Source: an uncultured Bacteroidota bacterium (GTDB lineage: Bacteria > Bacteroidota > Bacteroidia > Chitinophagales > Chitinophagaceae). Taken from it: 37,447 bases of DNA. The stretch is taken from positions 1 to 37,447 of the forward strand of contig CAIMDZ010000047.1 of the NCBI GenBank assembly GCA_903839875.1. Direction: 5' to 3'. Shown one piece after another: positions 1-8,194 of this stretch (positions are counted from its first letter, which is position 1; each line of letters begins with the position of its first letter). Below the pieces are notes generated by a model. The model did not search any database, was not told the origin of the DNA, and saw nothing but the letters and a program-made list of their open reading frames with translations. The translations under genes and the position numbers were made by a program.

Positions 1-128
1 AAATGAAATCAGAAGCAGGTGCATGGCAAACTCACCGGAACAATAAGGAAGCCAAAATAAAATGGCACTTCACCTGTGAGGATGCAAGGGTGAAATTATT
101 AAAACTTTATCCGTCAATTCATGCGTGA
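1..128 (+). CDS. IS630-family transposase, C-terminal fragment
   Basis: An open frame enters from the left edge (codons in phase with position 3) and stops with TGA at 126-128. The visible tail has the pattern typical of IS630-type DDE transposase C-termini: a W-Q-x-x-R-N-N-K segment, a K-W-x-F-T stretch, then DARVKLLKLYPSI just before the stop. The catalytic DDE core lies outside the window. The stop codon falls inside the terminal repeat, which is plausible for a compact IS. The same element type appears at the right edge, where the N-terminus of a transposase is seen. The two fragments may come from identical copies, but they do not overlap and so cannot be compared. Confidence 0.78.
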   Translation, partial: MKSEAGAWQTHRNNKEAKIKWHFTCEDARVKLLKLYPSIHA

Positions 129-141
129 CATGACACTAGCG
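112..141. repeat. IS630 right terminal inverted repeat
   Basis: This is the reverse complement of the repeat at 37307-37336. The outer 17 bases are identical and the inner part is imperfect (mismatches at positions 18 and 22-25). It overlaps the last codons of the transposase. Confidence 0.75.
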
Positions 142-452
142 CCTAAATCACCCAGAACAGTTGATCCAATATGTAACGTGGCTAATGTGGCTGTAGTGCT
201 TACTGCCACGCAGCCGGTTCCACAACCACCGGTAGTATGGCCGTTTTCAGCGCAGCTTACATACCATGGATTAGGCGAGGCACCCTCAGTACCCAGGATA
301 TTTAATGTCCAGGGGCCGTTCGGTCCTGTATAACCGGAAACGATCAAACCTCCAGTGCTTCCGCTTTCAAAATTCTCTACCCAGAACATCTGGGCGCTTG
401 CTGCGAAAGATGTTATCGTTAAAAAAGTAAATAAGGTAAAAAGCTTTTTCAT
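142..452 (-). pseudogene. Secreted T9SS-type protein gene truncated by IS630
   Basis: The start is ATG at 452, chosen because it begins a clean signal peptide (MKKLFTLFTFLTITSFAASA, cleavage near residue 20-21). An ATG further upstream would add about 32 hydrophobic residues read from intergenic DNA. The mature part begins FWVENFESGSTGG and carries GPWTL, NPWYVSCAENGH and GDLGA. This style is common at the start of large Bacteroidota secreted, T9SS-sorted proteins of unknown function. After about 104 residues the frame runs into the IS terminal repeat and stops at 114-116 after a few IS-encoded residues. The rest of the gene, expected to include a C-terminal sorting domain, is not in the window. 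It sits 49 bp downstream of the two-helix membrane protein gene. Function is unknown. Confidence 0.75.
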
Positions 453-501
453 AATCCTTTTTTTACAAGGTACTAATAAAATGATATACTCAATAATGAT
501 A

Positions 502-876
502 TTATTTACTAAAATTATCATTATCACCTTCATTACGACTTTCATCAAGGTGCAGCCGGTGAAAAAGACGGTGGGCTGCCGGGGCTAAAATAAACCCGAT
601 ATTTGTTATGAATACAACACCGCTAAACAATGCATAAGCCGATGAAAATAGCTTTCCGCCTGTATTTTCCACCGTAACTACCGGCCCCATACCACTCAAT
701 ATCATGGAGGCATTATGTATAGCATCTATCCAAACTACATGACCGATATAATGATAGCCCAGTATCCCAATCAGCAGACACAGTGTCAGGATTATAAACG
801 CAAAAAATAAATTTTTAAATACCCTCCGGTAGAAAACCTGTTTGGAGGCTAATGGTTGCTTTTTATTTTCGTACAT
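502..876 (-). CDS. Small two-helix membrane protein with a pore-like loop
   Basis: The product is 124 residues from ATG at 876. A longer reading frame upstream translates a short-repeat region (YYYQLTTYEY) and was discarded. There is a basic N-terminus, a first membrane helix at about 22-44, a short loop with the motif NASMILSGMGPVV (55-67), a second helix at about 78-100, and a tail with HRLFHRLHLDE. The helix-loop-helix layout and the Gly-rich loop recall two-helix channel proteins, but the potassium filter TVGYG is absent. I recall similar small proteins with the SGMGP loop in Bacteroidota, without known function. It could also be a plain structural membrane protein. It lies between paaD and the truncated secreted-protein gene on the same strand. 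Confidence 0.7.
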   Translation of the reverse strand: MYENKKQPLASKQVFYRRVFKNLFFAFIILTLCLLIGILGYHYIGHVVWIDAIHNASMILSGMGPVVTVENTGGKLFSSAYALFSGVVFITNIGFILAPAAHRLFHRLHLDESRNEGDNDNFSK

Positions 877-881
877 AACAT

Positions 882-1066
882 ATTCGTAAGTCGTAAGTTG
901 ATAGTAGTAAGTTCGCGAGTTGTCCAGCCTGTATGCAGACGTAGGTAAAACAAAGGTAAAAAGTCTATAATGGAAAGCTGAAAGAAATTCACCTCGATAT
1001 TTCTCCGCTAGCAACATGCACCTTACGCCACACAACTTACGACTACCAACTTACGACTTACGACTA
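882..1066. repeat. Degenerate 7-bp repeats (CGTAAGT / ACTTACG) in inverted halves
   Basis: The intergenic stretch has CGTAAGTCGTAAGT-like units at about 885-912 and the opposite orientation, ACTTACGAC units, at about 1036-1064. The two halves could pair across the roughly 120 bp between them. Nothing gene-like is seen between. Similar low-complexity heptamers are frequent between Bacteroidota genes. Confidence 0.55.
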
Positions 1067-1070
1067 AATT

Positions 1071-1562
1071 TTAATGACATTTAAAATGCTCAAACGGCTC
1101 CTTACAGGAAAGGCATTTATAAAGCGCCTTGCAGGAAGTAGGTCCAAACTGGCTGACAAGTTCCGTTTCATCGGAACCGCAGCGGGGGCAACTCACCTTA
1201 TCTTCTTCAAATAACCCAAGTGACCGGAACGCTTTTCTGTTTGGTGGAGCTATCCCGTATGCTTTCAATTTTCGCTTGCCATCTTCGGTCATCCAGTCCG
1301 TTGTCCAGGCCGGGCTGATCTGTTGCTCAATAGTGATATATTTAATCCCTCTGCTCACCAGGGCCATGCGAATGCCCAGAGTTATAACGTCCATTGCCGG
1401 ACAGCCGCTATAGGTAGGTGTAATGACAACTTTTACCGATGTTTCACCGTTTTCCGTATTTACTACCACATTACGCACTATTCCAAGGTCCAGGATGGTA
1501 AGCACCGGCACTTCAGGGTCAGTAACATCTGCCAGCCAAACCATAACCTCATCACTCGTCAT
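1071..1562 (-). CDS. paaD: Phenylacetyl-CoA epoxidase subunit PaaD
   Basis: PaaD is an accessory protein for the PaaABCE ring-epoxidising enzyme of aerobic phenylacetate degradation, probably acting in assembly or repair of the iron centre. ATG at 1562 gives 163 residues, close to the family norm, and starts directly with the domain. Residues 1-100 are a MIP18/DUF59 domain with DPEVPVLTILDLG and the conserved SGCPAM (C54). The C-terminus is a Cys-rich module with CPRC (125-128), C144, CLSC (150-153) and a final FKCH, matching the PaaD pattern. It lies apart from paaABC, which are on the same strand 5.6 kb away. Its start is only 35 bp from that of the divergent PIG-L gene, so the promoters must overlap. 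Confidence 0.92.
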   Translation of the reverse strand: MTSDEVMVWLADVTDPEVPVLTILDLGIVRNVVVNTENGETSVKVVITPTYSGCPAMDVITLGIRMALVSRGIKYITIEQQISPAWTTDWMTEDGKRKLKAYGIAPPNRKAFRSLGLFEEDKVSCPRCGSDETELVSQFGPTSCKALYKCLSCKEPFEHFKCH

Positions 1563-1597
1563 AAAGTATTTTATTGTAATTTCGTACCATTGAAAGA

Positions 1598-2923
1598 TTG
1601 CCCGGTAATACTTTCCGACTATTTGGAAATAATTCCGGGTCTCATTTAAAACAATCACTAAAGTTAAAACAAAATAAGATCAAAACCAGAGCATTCCTAT
1701 TCGTCGTTTTTATTCTCCTTATCGCATTTCGGTGTGACGCCCAATGGCGGCAGCTTTATGATGAGGTTAGCTTTTATGTTTGCGCCCACCAGGACGACTG
1801 GCAGTTGTTTATGGGAACCAACGTTTACAATGATGTACTTACCTACAATGAAAAAAATCCCGGGCAGAACGGGAAAAAAGTAGTGATCATTTATACTACA
1901 GCCGGGAATCTGCATGATTCGGATGATGCCAACTCATGTAACTGCATGGATCCTTACGATCATTACCAGAACCATATACCCTATTGGAAGGTGAGAGAAC
2001 ATGGATCAAAAAATTCTATTCACCTGGCAGCATGCAGGATGGGCGGATGGGGAGCTAATATTCCTTATCCTAATAATCAGACGGTAATTATTAACGGGCA
2101 CTCCATCACCCGGTATAACTTTAAGAATACGGCAAGTTATTATTTAAGGATTAAAGAAGGCAACTATGGCAAATGGAAAACCGAGCCGAATTCAAACGCA
2201 GGAACCGTAGATAGTTCTACCACTTATACCTGCTGGGCCGATTTCGTTAATACCCTCTATTACATATACAAGGCTGAGATGGACAGTTCAATGATCGAAC
2301 AGAAGGCCAATTTCAATTATCCTGATGTTAATGAAGATATCAACATCGGCGACCATTGGGATCACCTTATGGCTGGCCGGGCAGCCTGTGAGGCGTCTAA
2401 ATTACTGAGTGCAAACATTAGTAAATGTTTCACCACCAATTTATTTGTTGATTACAACACCCAGAATCTGCCTCCCAATCTGAGTCCACCCGACATACAA
2501 AACGAGGCAGCAATGACAGGTGTTTACTGCATGGCCCTGCTTGATTATAATGCATGGCCTGAATGGGGCTCATTGTATGCAGAATGGGATTGCCGTAATT
2601 ACTACAGAACCATTACCAGCTGTGAAAACCCTGTGCAGGCAAATTTACTTGCCCAGGATAGCCTTATCAGCCTGAAAATAAAAGTTTATCCCAGCCCCGC
2701 AAATAACAACTTATTTCTGCAATTCAACCTGCCAACAAAGGCGCTGCTGAAAGTGAGGATAACAGATACAAAGGGAGCAACCGTATTTGAAGAAGACACG
2801 CATCTTAGCACTGACAACACTATATCAATAAATACAAGCAGTTTTTCCAACGGTTCTTATATGTTATTGCTGGGTGCAGATGGCAGTAAGGTGTCAAACA
2901 CGATTTTTGAAGTGGCGCATTAA
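1598..2923 (+). CDS. Secreted PIG-L/LmbE-type deacetylase with T9SS sorting domain
   Basis: PIG-L enzymes are zinc-dependent N-deacetylases acting on GlcNAc-type groups. Here the motif CAHQDDW (62-68) replaces the usual AHPDDE, and the second metal motif is DHWDH (252-256). Residues 32-49 form a hydrophobic signal segment ending in CDAQ. The last roughly 80 residues begin IKVYPSPANN and end in a beta-rich T9SS type A sorting domain, so the protein should be exported by T9SS and be surface-bound or released. There is no ATG before the signal peptide. TTG at 1598 is the only common start and leaves a long n-region, so the true start is uncertain. It is followed 71 bp later by an acyltransferase on the same strand. 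The substrate is unknown. Confidence 0.82.
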   Translation: MPGNTFRLFGNNSGSHLKQSLKLKQNKIKTRAFLFVVFILLIAFRCDAQWRQLYDEVSFYVCAHQDDWQLFMGTNVYNDVLTYNEKNPGQNGKKVVIIYTTAGNLHDSDDANSCNCMDPYDHYQNHIPYWKVREHGSKNSIHLAACRMGGWGANIPYPNNQTVIINGHSITRYNFKNTASYYLRIKEGNYGKWKTEPNSNAGTVDSSTTYTCWADFVNTLYYIYKAEMDSSMIEQKANFNYPDVNEDINIGDHWDHLMAGRAACEASKLLSANISKCFTTNLFVDYNTQNLPPNLSPPDIQNEAAMTGVYCMALLDYNAWPEWGSLYAEWDCRNYYRTITSCENPVQANLLAQDSLISLKIKVYPSPANNNLFLQFNLPTKALLKVRITDTKGATVFEEDTHLSTDNTISINTSSFSNGSYMLLLGADGSKVSNTIFEVAH

Positions 2924-2994
2924 CCCGGAATTTTATGCTCCCGAAAAATAATATCTTTAACCTGACAATTAAATAAAGCTATAACACCAAATAT

Positions 2995-4092
2995 TTGAAG
3001 CAGATAAAAGGCCTTGATACCCTGAGGGCATTTGCCGTCATCTTTGTTATTATAGAACATTGGGGTCCCCCGTTCGACCGGCAATTACCTGTCTTATCAT
3101 TCATTTATAAATACCTTATTCCAAACGGACAGTTTGGAGTAGACTTGTTTTTTGTTTTGAGCGGATTTCTGATCACTACAATCCTGCTGAATGCCAGGAC
3201 GGAAAATAAGAATAAAAACAGGATGTTCATCGTTAAGAATTTTATTATTCGCAGAGCGCTTCGTATTTTCCCAATCTATTACTTAATGTTATTCATCCTT
3301 TTGCTTCTTCATTATCCAAATCTCAGAGCGCATATCTGGTACTATCTCACCTATACTTCCAACATACTATTTTACAGAAGCGGAGCATGGGGAGCTATCC
3401 CTCATACATGGTCACTGGCCGTTGAAGAGCAGTTTTACCTGGTATGGCCATGGGCAATATTATTTGTAAAGGAAAAATACCTGAAATATGTATTCATCGT
3501 TTCCATAATCGTTGGTATAACCGGCTCTTATATGATTACGGTTGTGCTCCACAAAGGATTTCAGCCTGTGCTGGTTTATAATTGTATCGGGTGCTTCGGT
3601 ATGGGTGGATATTACGCATATGCACGATTGAATGAAACCCGGCAAAAATTATTCACCAGCAGGTTCTTCCCTGTTTTTTTAATTACGCTCGTCGTTTATT
3701 TTCACTGGATCTACATTTATGACCAATTCTGGGGACATACAAATTTCATGTTCAGGATGATAGATGGAGTAATCGCATTGCAAATGATCATTTTAGCTGT
3801 CAACAATAAATCAGAGGTGATACGAAAATACCTGCTGGAAAACAGGGCGCTCAACTACATAGGCCGTATCAGTTACAGCATATACCTGTACCATTATGCA
3901 TTGCAGCCCCTGATTGATGGTTACCTGCAGGAACTTCTGCAAAGACATTCAGGCCACCCAATAATTACCAGCTTTTATTTTTCATATAGTATTAAGGTAA
4001 TTGTGCTCATGCTTATTTGTACCCTTTCCTACTATTTTATTGAGCTACCACTTTTAGGATTAAAGAAAAAATTCGAGTACAGGCATTCCTGA
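2995..4092 (+). CDS. Membrane acyltransferase 3 (OafA/YrhL family)
   Basis: These integral membrane enzymes O-acylate sugars of LPS, exopolysaccharides or other surface glycans. The protein has 365 residues with about ten membrane helices. Family hallmarks are visible: KGLDTLRAFAV at the start, the conserved His in IIEHWG (H22), the QFGVDLFFVLSGFLIT segment, RRALRIFPIYY, and WSLAVEEQFYLVWP. The start codon is TTG at 2995, placing the LDTLRA motif at the usual distance from the N-terminus. It follows the PIG-L gene by 71 bp and is probably co-transcribed with it. Its stop is 2 bp from that of the convergent GT-C-like gene. The acyl donor and the target glycan cannot be told from sequence. Confidence 0.9.
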   Translation: MKQIKGLDTLRAFAVIFVIIEHWGPPFDRQLPVLSFIYKYLIPNGQFGVDLFFVLSGFLITTILLNARTENKNKNRMFIVKNFIIRRALRIFPIYYLMLFILLLLHYPNLRAHIWYYLTYTSNILFYRSGAWGAIPHTWSLAVEEQFYLVWPWAILFVKEKYLKYVFIVSIIVGITGSYMITVVLHKGFQPVLVYNCIGCFGMGGYYAYARLNETRQKLFTSRFFPVFLITLVVYFHWIYIYDQFWGHTNFMFRMIDGVIALQMIILAVNNKSEVIRKYLLENRALNYIGRISYSIYLYHYALQPLIDGYLQELLQRHSGHPIITSFYFSYSIKVIVLMLICTLSYYFIELPLLGLKKKFEYRHS

Positions 4093-4094
4093 AT

Positions 4095-6428
4095 TTAACG
4101 GCTTTTTTTATACAGGTGATTGTTCACCATCACCTTTCCATCAGCATCTTTTGAAATGACCATTGCATCTGCAGACCTGAGCAGCATTTCATCCATTGCC
4201 AAATAAGCCGGAAATGGTATGTTCATTAATTTGACCCTTATAAACCTGCAATTCGAATGAACATAAAAATAAGATGAAGCCCTGAACCACATTCCCCGGT
4301 TATCCGTGCTTTGCTTTGTAAGTGCAGCCGGATAGCCTATTACCCTGCCACTATCATTCAGTATCTGCAGTGTAACATAAGGTGACTTATAATCCTTATC
4401 GCCTAATAAAAACCAGCACGAAAATTCGTACTGCTGGCTATCTCTGGGGATGATTGTTAATGGTATGGCAGCCAAAATACTATCATTATGCACAATCGGT
4501 ATTGCTCCGCCTGTTCCGAAAATAAAATCTTTCCCATTATTGACATCTAAATGATTGATATAACTTACCCCGTTATTACCAATAATAGTATCGGCATGAT
4601 GCATAAAAGGCAATATCCTTTCCACACTGTCGGCATATTTTTTATCATTAGCAGTTATTCTTTCCGGATAACATGCATATACATGGCACTGCGAAAAATA
4701 ACCGATATAGTCTGATGCCTGCAACAGGTATTTCTGATCAGGGTTCAATGTATCACCTTCATATTTAAGGACCAGGAATGCCTTGTTACTTTTGATATCA
4801 CGCAGCAAAGGCTTATCGGTGAAAGGCCCGCCCGCTGTTTTCACCTGCTTCATAGCCTGCGACCATGAGGAACGGGACATCATAACGTCTATCATCGGTA
4901 AATGCAACTGCAAGGCGGCCTTGCTGCCCAATGTGATCATCCAGCCTGGCTCTCCTACCCAAAGTTTTTCAGTGCCCACATGAAAAAACGGAAGCACCAA
5001 TATTGCCTGGAAATTATTCGATCCGTAATGATGCTGATCGAGGAAAACCGGCCAGCTATAGCCATCGGACGAGTAAATAATATCATAATTATAAATGCCT
5101 AGCCATGAAAGAAAACGAGTGTACTTAATATAACCACTCGCTTCGTAACTCCATAATCCTAATGAGAGCAAGAGCACTGTGTACGCAGGAAAAAATCTTT
5201 TTTGTGCTATATACTTTGCAAAAACATAGTACAATACGACAGCAGTATATATGGCGATGATGTAATAAAAAATCCAGCTAAACCTGCCGAGCGACCTGAA
5301 TTGCTTAAAGAAAGAAATATAGTCAAACAGCCATTCCATGTGCCAGATGAAGGGCGCCCCCATACCGAACAATAATGCCACCAAAGCCATGAGCAACCAG
5401 ATAGGTGAAAATCCGGTTGATTCAACCAGGATATCGAGCCGTTTTTGTCTGAATGACTTGATTGTCCCAATAATAAAACAAACACCAATGGTTATTGCTA
5501 CTACCAGGCCGACATAAGTATAGCCTTCGCCGTATCCCTCCGGGCCTTCGCCGCTCACATGGCTGAAAATCTTCGTACCCCTGGTCATTTCCCATACAGG
5601 CGATTTATTTGAAGTGACTATGTGCCTGAGGCGGGTGCAGGTCTCATAGAAAGTATTTACAGGTGCAACCGGCCGGTCCGAAACCGGGTCAGTTGTTTTC
5701 ATAACCGCACCTACCAGGGCCAACACAAAGACAACGCTTAAAACGAGCGGAACAATATGTTTTATTTTGTCTAAAAACCGGACCTTAGTAAAAATAAAAT
5801 ATCCTATTGAATACGAAACTACCCAAACAAACATCATGGCAGCATAATAAGGATGCAGGAACGACATAAGGCAGCCGGTAATAAAAAAATAAACCGGGAA
5901 ACGCCAATGGGCATGTTCCCGGTATTTTATTGTCCAGTAAAAGAGCATTGGAATAACACAGGTATAGGATAACGCATAGTGCCCCTGCAACCTGAGGATC
6001 TGTGGGGTTAATATGCAGATAAGGCCTGCGAAAAGCATTGCTGCGAATGGCGCGACCTTAAAACGAACAAGAATTTTGTACACAAAAAGAATAGACAATA
6101 CATAACTAAAGCCGATGAGCAGCCACATCACCGTCAATGCATCGCCGGGAGTAACATTCTTAAAATGTGTGAAAGGCACAGATAATAGTGGCTGTCCATC
6201 AGTATAAACTATATGTTCCCCATAAGGGTAGTTCATCCCATCGAACCAATATCCTTTACCCCACTGGCATTGATACAGGTAGGTGAAATTATTTTTTGCT
6301 CCGTCACCTCCCAGTTCCGGAACAATATGTGACGGGCGTAATACTATATGGTAAAGGGAAAACATGATAAGACACACTGCGAAAACAATAGTTACACCAA
6401 ACCATATATTACTCCGGAATTTGTTCAT
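4095..6428 (-). CDS. Large GT-C-like multipass membrane protein
   Basis: The 777-residue protein has roughly eleven or more membrane helices in its first 440 residues and a C-terminal part of over 300 residues with few hydrophobic segments, likely periplasmic. After the first helix a loop carries LGGDGAKNNF (D42). An acidic residue here is characteristic of GT-C glycosyltransferases that use polyprenyl-phosphate sugars. The assignment to GT-C is by architecture and this loop, not by a firm family match. It lies 6 bp downstream of the GT2 gene, which could make its lipid-linked donor. The second large membrane protein in the window (9605-11206) has the same GDG loop after helix 1. Confidence 0.65.
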   Translation of the reverse strand: MNKFRSNIWFGVTIVFAVCLIMFSLYHIVLRPSHIVPELGGDGAKNNFTYLYQCQWGKGYWFDGMNYPYGEHIVYTDGQPLLSVPFTHFKNVTPGDALTVMWLLIGFSYVLSILFVYKILVRFKVAPFAAMLFAGLICILTPQILRLQGHYALSYTCVIPMLFYWTIKYREHAHWRFPVYFFITGCLMSFLHPYYAAMMFVWVVSYSIGYFIFTKVRFLDKIKHIVPLVLSVVFVLALVGAVMKTTDPVSDRPVAPVNTFYETCTRLRHIVTSNKSPVWEMTRGTKIFSHVSGEGPEGYGEGYTYVGLVVAITIGVCFIIGTIKSFRQKRLDILVESTGFSPIWLLMALVALLFGMGAPFIWHMEWLFDYISFFKQFRSLGRFSWIFYYIIAIYTAVVLYYVFAKYIAQKRFFPAYTVLLLSLGLWSYEASGYIKYTRFLSWLGIYNYDIIYSSDGYSWPVFLDQHHYGSNNFQAILVLPFFHVGTEKLWVGEPGWMITLGSKAALQLHLPMIDVMMSRSSWSQAMKQVKTAGGPFTDKPLLRDIKSNKAFLVLKYEGDTLNPDQKYLLQASDYIGYFSQCHVYACYPERITANDKKYADSVERILPFMHHADTIIGNNGVSYINHLDVNNGKDFIFGTGGAIPIVHNDSILAAIPLTIIPRDSQQYEFSCWFLLGDKDYKSPYVTLQILNDSGRVIGYPAALTKQSTDNRGMWFRASSYFYVHSNCRFIRVKLMNIPFPAYLAMDEMLLRSADAMVISKDADGKVMVNNHLYKKSR

Positions 6429-6434
6429 TGAATA

Positions 6435-7133
6435 TTAATCAAACAGCAACTTAATAAAATTGATCATTTCAGGCAATAATATACGATAATCCATGCTTCT
6501 GAACCGAACATTTTCATTTAATTGGACCGGAATGGACTTTACTATGTATTTTTTACTTTTAAAACATTTATGAACAAACTCAAGATCGAACAGGTAGCGG
6601 TCAATCTTAGTCTGCAAAAATAATGGCGCAACATTTCGCCTGAAACCTTTAAGCCCGCATTGCGTATCGGTTACCGGCATAGATAGAAACAGTTTTATCA
6701 AAACCCTGAGGAAGCGGGATATGGCGCGGCGCAAAACAGGAACATGGGCGTAATATGCATCGTTCTTAACGCCTATACCCACTTCAAATTCATTATTTTT
6801 TAAGCCCTGGTAAATGACAATCATACTTTCTATTGTGTATGGGAAGTCAATATCAGTATAAAGTATTATTTCGCCAGTTGCGGCTTCTACCCCTTTTCTT
6901 AATGCATATCCTTTCCCCTTATTCTCATCATATTTTATAATCTTTAGCGTGCGAATGTTTTGTTCCAGGAAGGTTGTTGTACCATTTGTTACTGAATCAC
7001 TCTTTCCATCCATCACCACGATCAATTCTACCGGATCATTTATTTTACTGCAAAAAGTACGGTATGCTGAACAAGCATTTTGTTCCCAACCCTGCTGAGG
7101 ATTATAACAAGGTAAAACTAATGATAGCGACAT
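6435..7133 (-). CDS. GT2 glycosyltransferase, polyprenyl-phosphate-sugar synthase type
   Basis: The protein has 232 residues and a GT-A fold of the DPM1/polyisoprenyl-phosphate hexosyltransferase kind. It starts with SLVLPCYN. The first acidic motif is VVMDGKSD, the DxD is TDID (D94, D96), and the conserved DTQCGLKGFRR lies near residue 155. There are no C-terminal membrane helices, so it resembles the short DPM1 type rather than GtrB. The likely reaction is transfer of mannose or glucose from a nucleotide sugar to undecaprenyl phosphate on the cytoplasmic side. The GT-C-like gene starts 6 bp after its stop, consistent with a donor-synthase/transferase pair. paaC ends 50 bp upstream on the same strand. 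Confidence 0.86.
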   Translation of the reverse strand: MSLSLVLPCYNPQQGWEQNACSAYRTFCSKINDPVELIVVMDGKSDSVTNGTTTFLEQNIRTLKIIKYDENKGKGYALRKGVEAATGEIILYTDIDFPYTIESMIVIYQGLKNNEFEVGIGVKNDAYYAHVPVLRRAISRFLRVLIKLFLSMPVTDTQCGLKGFRRNVAPLFLQTKIDRYLFDLEFVHKCFKSKKYIVKSIPVQLNENVRFRSMDYRILLPEMINFIKLLFD

Positions 7134-7183
7134 TCAGAGAAAATTAATGATAAAAATAACTAATAAATGATAGAACGATAAAT

Positions 7184-7999
7184 TTACCATTCCATACCCG
7201 GATATGCCCGCTGCATAAATTGGAGTTCGGCCAGTATGTATCCGAGTTGCTCCGTATGACGGCCTTCCTTTCCTCCCTGCTGCATCCAGGCGCCTGCAGG
7301 AATATTAATATTTGCCTCACCAAAGACTGATTTAACAATAGCCATCCATGCATCCTGTAAGGAAAGAGGATCAATCCCTATACCTTGCTGTGCCATAACC
7401 TTTTCAGTATCATCTGCAACAAAAAGTTCGCCGGTGAACATCCATAACTCATCAATGGCTTTTTGCATGCGGCTATGACTTTCTTCAGTCCCGTCACCCA
7501 AACGTATTACCCACTCGCTGCTCCAGCGCAAATGATAGGTAACCTCTTTTAGTGATTTCTCAGCAATTGCGGAAAGTGTTTCATCCTTACTTTTTAGCAA
7601 GCCGGAAAAAAGTAAAAAATTGAAGGCATCATAAAAAAATGATCGGGCAATGGTATAGGCCCAATCAATATTTGGTTGTTCTAAAAGCAATACATTTTTG
7701 AAATCCCAGCCATCCCGAAGGTAGGCCAGGTCATCCTCCTGCACCTGCACAGCAGTTGATACCAGGTTTTGCAGAGCAACAGAACTGAATATTTCCGTTT
7801 TCTTTTCAACAGGCAATTTGTTAAACTGTTCAGCGGCATATTGATACAAACTTCTCGCGCGACCTAAATGATCGAGCGAAGTATTTGTAAGCGCAATATC
7901 CTGCTCAAGCACAGGCCCGTGTCCGCACCATTCACTGATCCTGTGCCCTATAATTAGTGCGTTATCCGCAAGCTGTAGGGTATAAGTTAATAATTCCAT
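7184..7999 (-). CDS. paaC: Phenylacetyl-CoA epoxidase structural subunit PaaC
   Basis: PaaC is the catalytically silent ferritin-like partner of PaaA in the ring-1,2-epoxidase. ATG at 7999 (MELLTYTLQLADNALIIGHR) gives 271 residues. An in-frame ATG at 8053 would add 18 residues read from an AATTGGG repeat and a palindrome, so it was rejected. Family features are ISEWCGHGPVLEQDIALTNTSLDHLGRAR near the start, EDDLAYLRD, the NFLLF and LKEVTYHLRWSSEW helices, and a C-terminal GRHTEQLGYILAELQFMQRAYPG. The gap to paaB is 195 bp, unusually long for this operon, and is filled by the repeats. Confidence 0.94.
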   Translation of the reverse strand: MELLTYTLQLADNALIIGHRISEWCGHGPVLEQDIALTNTSLDHLGRARSLYQYAAEQFNKLPVEKKTEIFSSVALQNLVSTAVQVQEDDLAYLRDGWDFKNVLLLEQPNIDWAYTIARSFFYDAFNFLLFSGLLKSKDETLSAIAEKSLKEVTYHLRWSSEWVIRLGDGTEESHSRMQKAIDELWMFTGELFVADDTEKVMAQQGIGIDPLSLQDAWMAIVKSVFGEANINIPAGAWMQQGGKEGRHTEQLGYILAELQFMQRAYPGMEW

Positions 8000-8194
8000 A
8001 GTTGAATTGGGAATTGGGTCCCGATAGCTATCGGGAGTGGAATTGGGATTCATGAAATCAGTATTCAGTTATTGTTTGTTTAGTTTCCTAATATTTTTCA
8101 AGACAACCTAACCATAAAATTTTCTTTCTCAGCGAATATGGCAACAGACAGAAATCCAAATTCCGAACCACCAATTCCCAATTCCATCAAAAAG
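8000..8194. repeat. paaB-paaC spacer with palindrome and AATTGGG repeats
   Basis: TCCCGATAGCTATCGGGA at 8019-8036 is an 18-bp perfect palindrome. It is flanked by GAATTGGGAATTGGG (about 8003-8017) and another GAATTGG at about 8040. An inverted copy, CAATTCCCAATTCC, lies at about 8171-8184 next to the paaB stop. To my knowledge this palindrome is a common dispersed element in Bacteroidota genomes. No gene is seen in the spacer. Confidence 0.65.

Larger units (their letters stand above)
1..141 (+). mobile_element. IS630-family element, right end (partial)
   Basis: This is the 3' end of an insertion sequence whose body lies to the left of the window. It contains the end of a transposase and a terminal inverted repeat. 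The outermost bases read on the minus strand (141 inward) start CGCTAGTGTCATGTCAC and match the left end of the element at 37307 for 17 bases without a gap, and about 25 of the first 31. The boundary at 141 is where the two ends stop matching. IS630 elements normally duplicate a TA. Only one flank of this copy is visible, so the duplication cannot be verified. Confidence 0.82.

Noticed and set aside
877..1035. 53-residue N-terminal extension of the small membrane protein
   Set aside because: It is translated from the heptamer repeat region. The ATG at 876 starts a normal protein.
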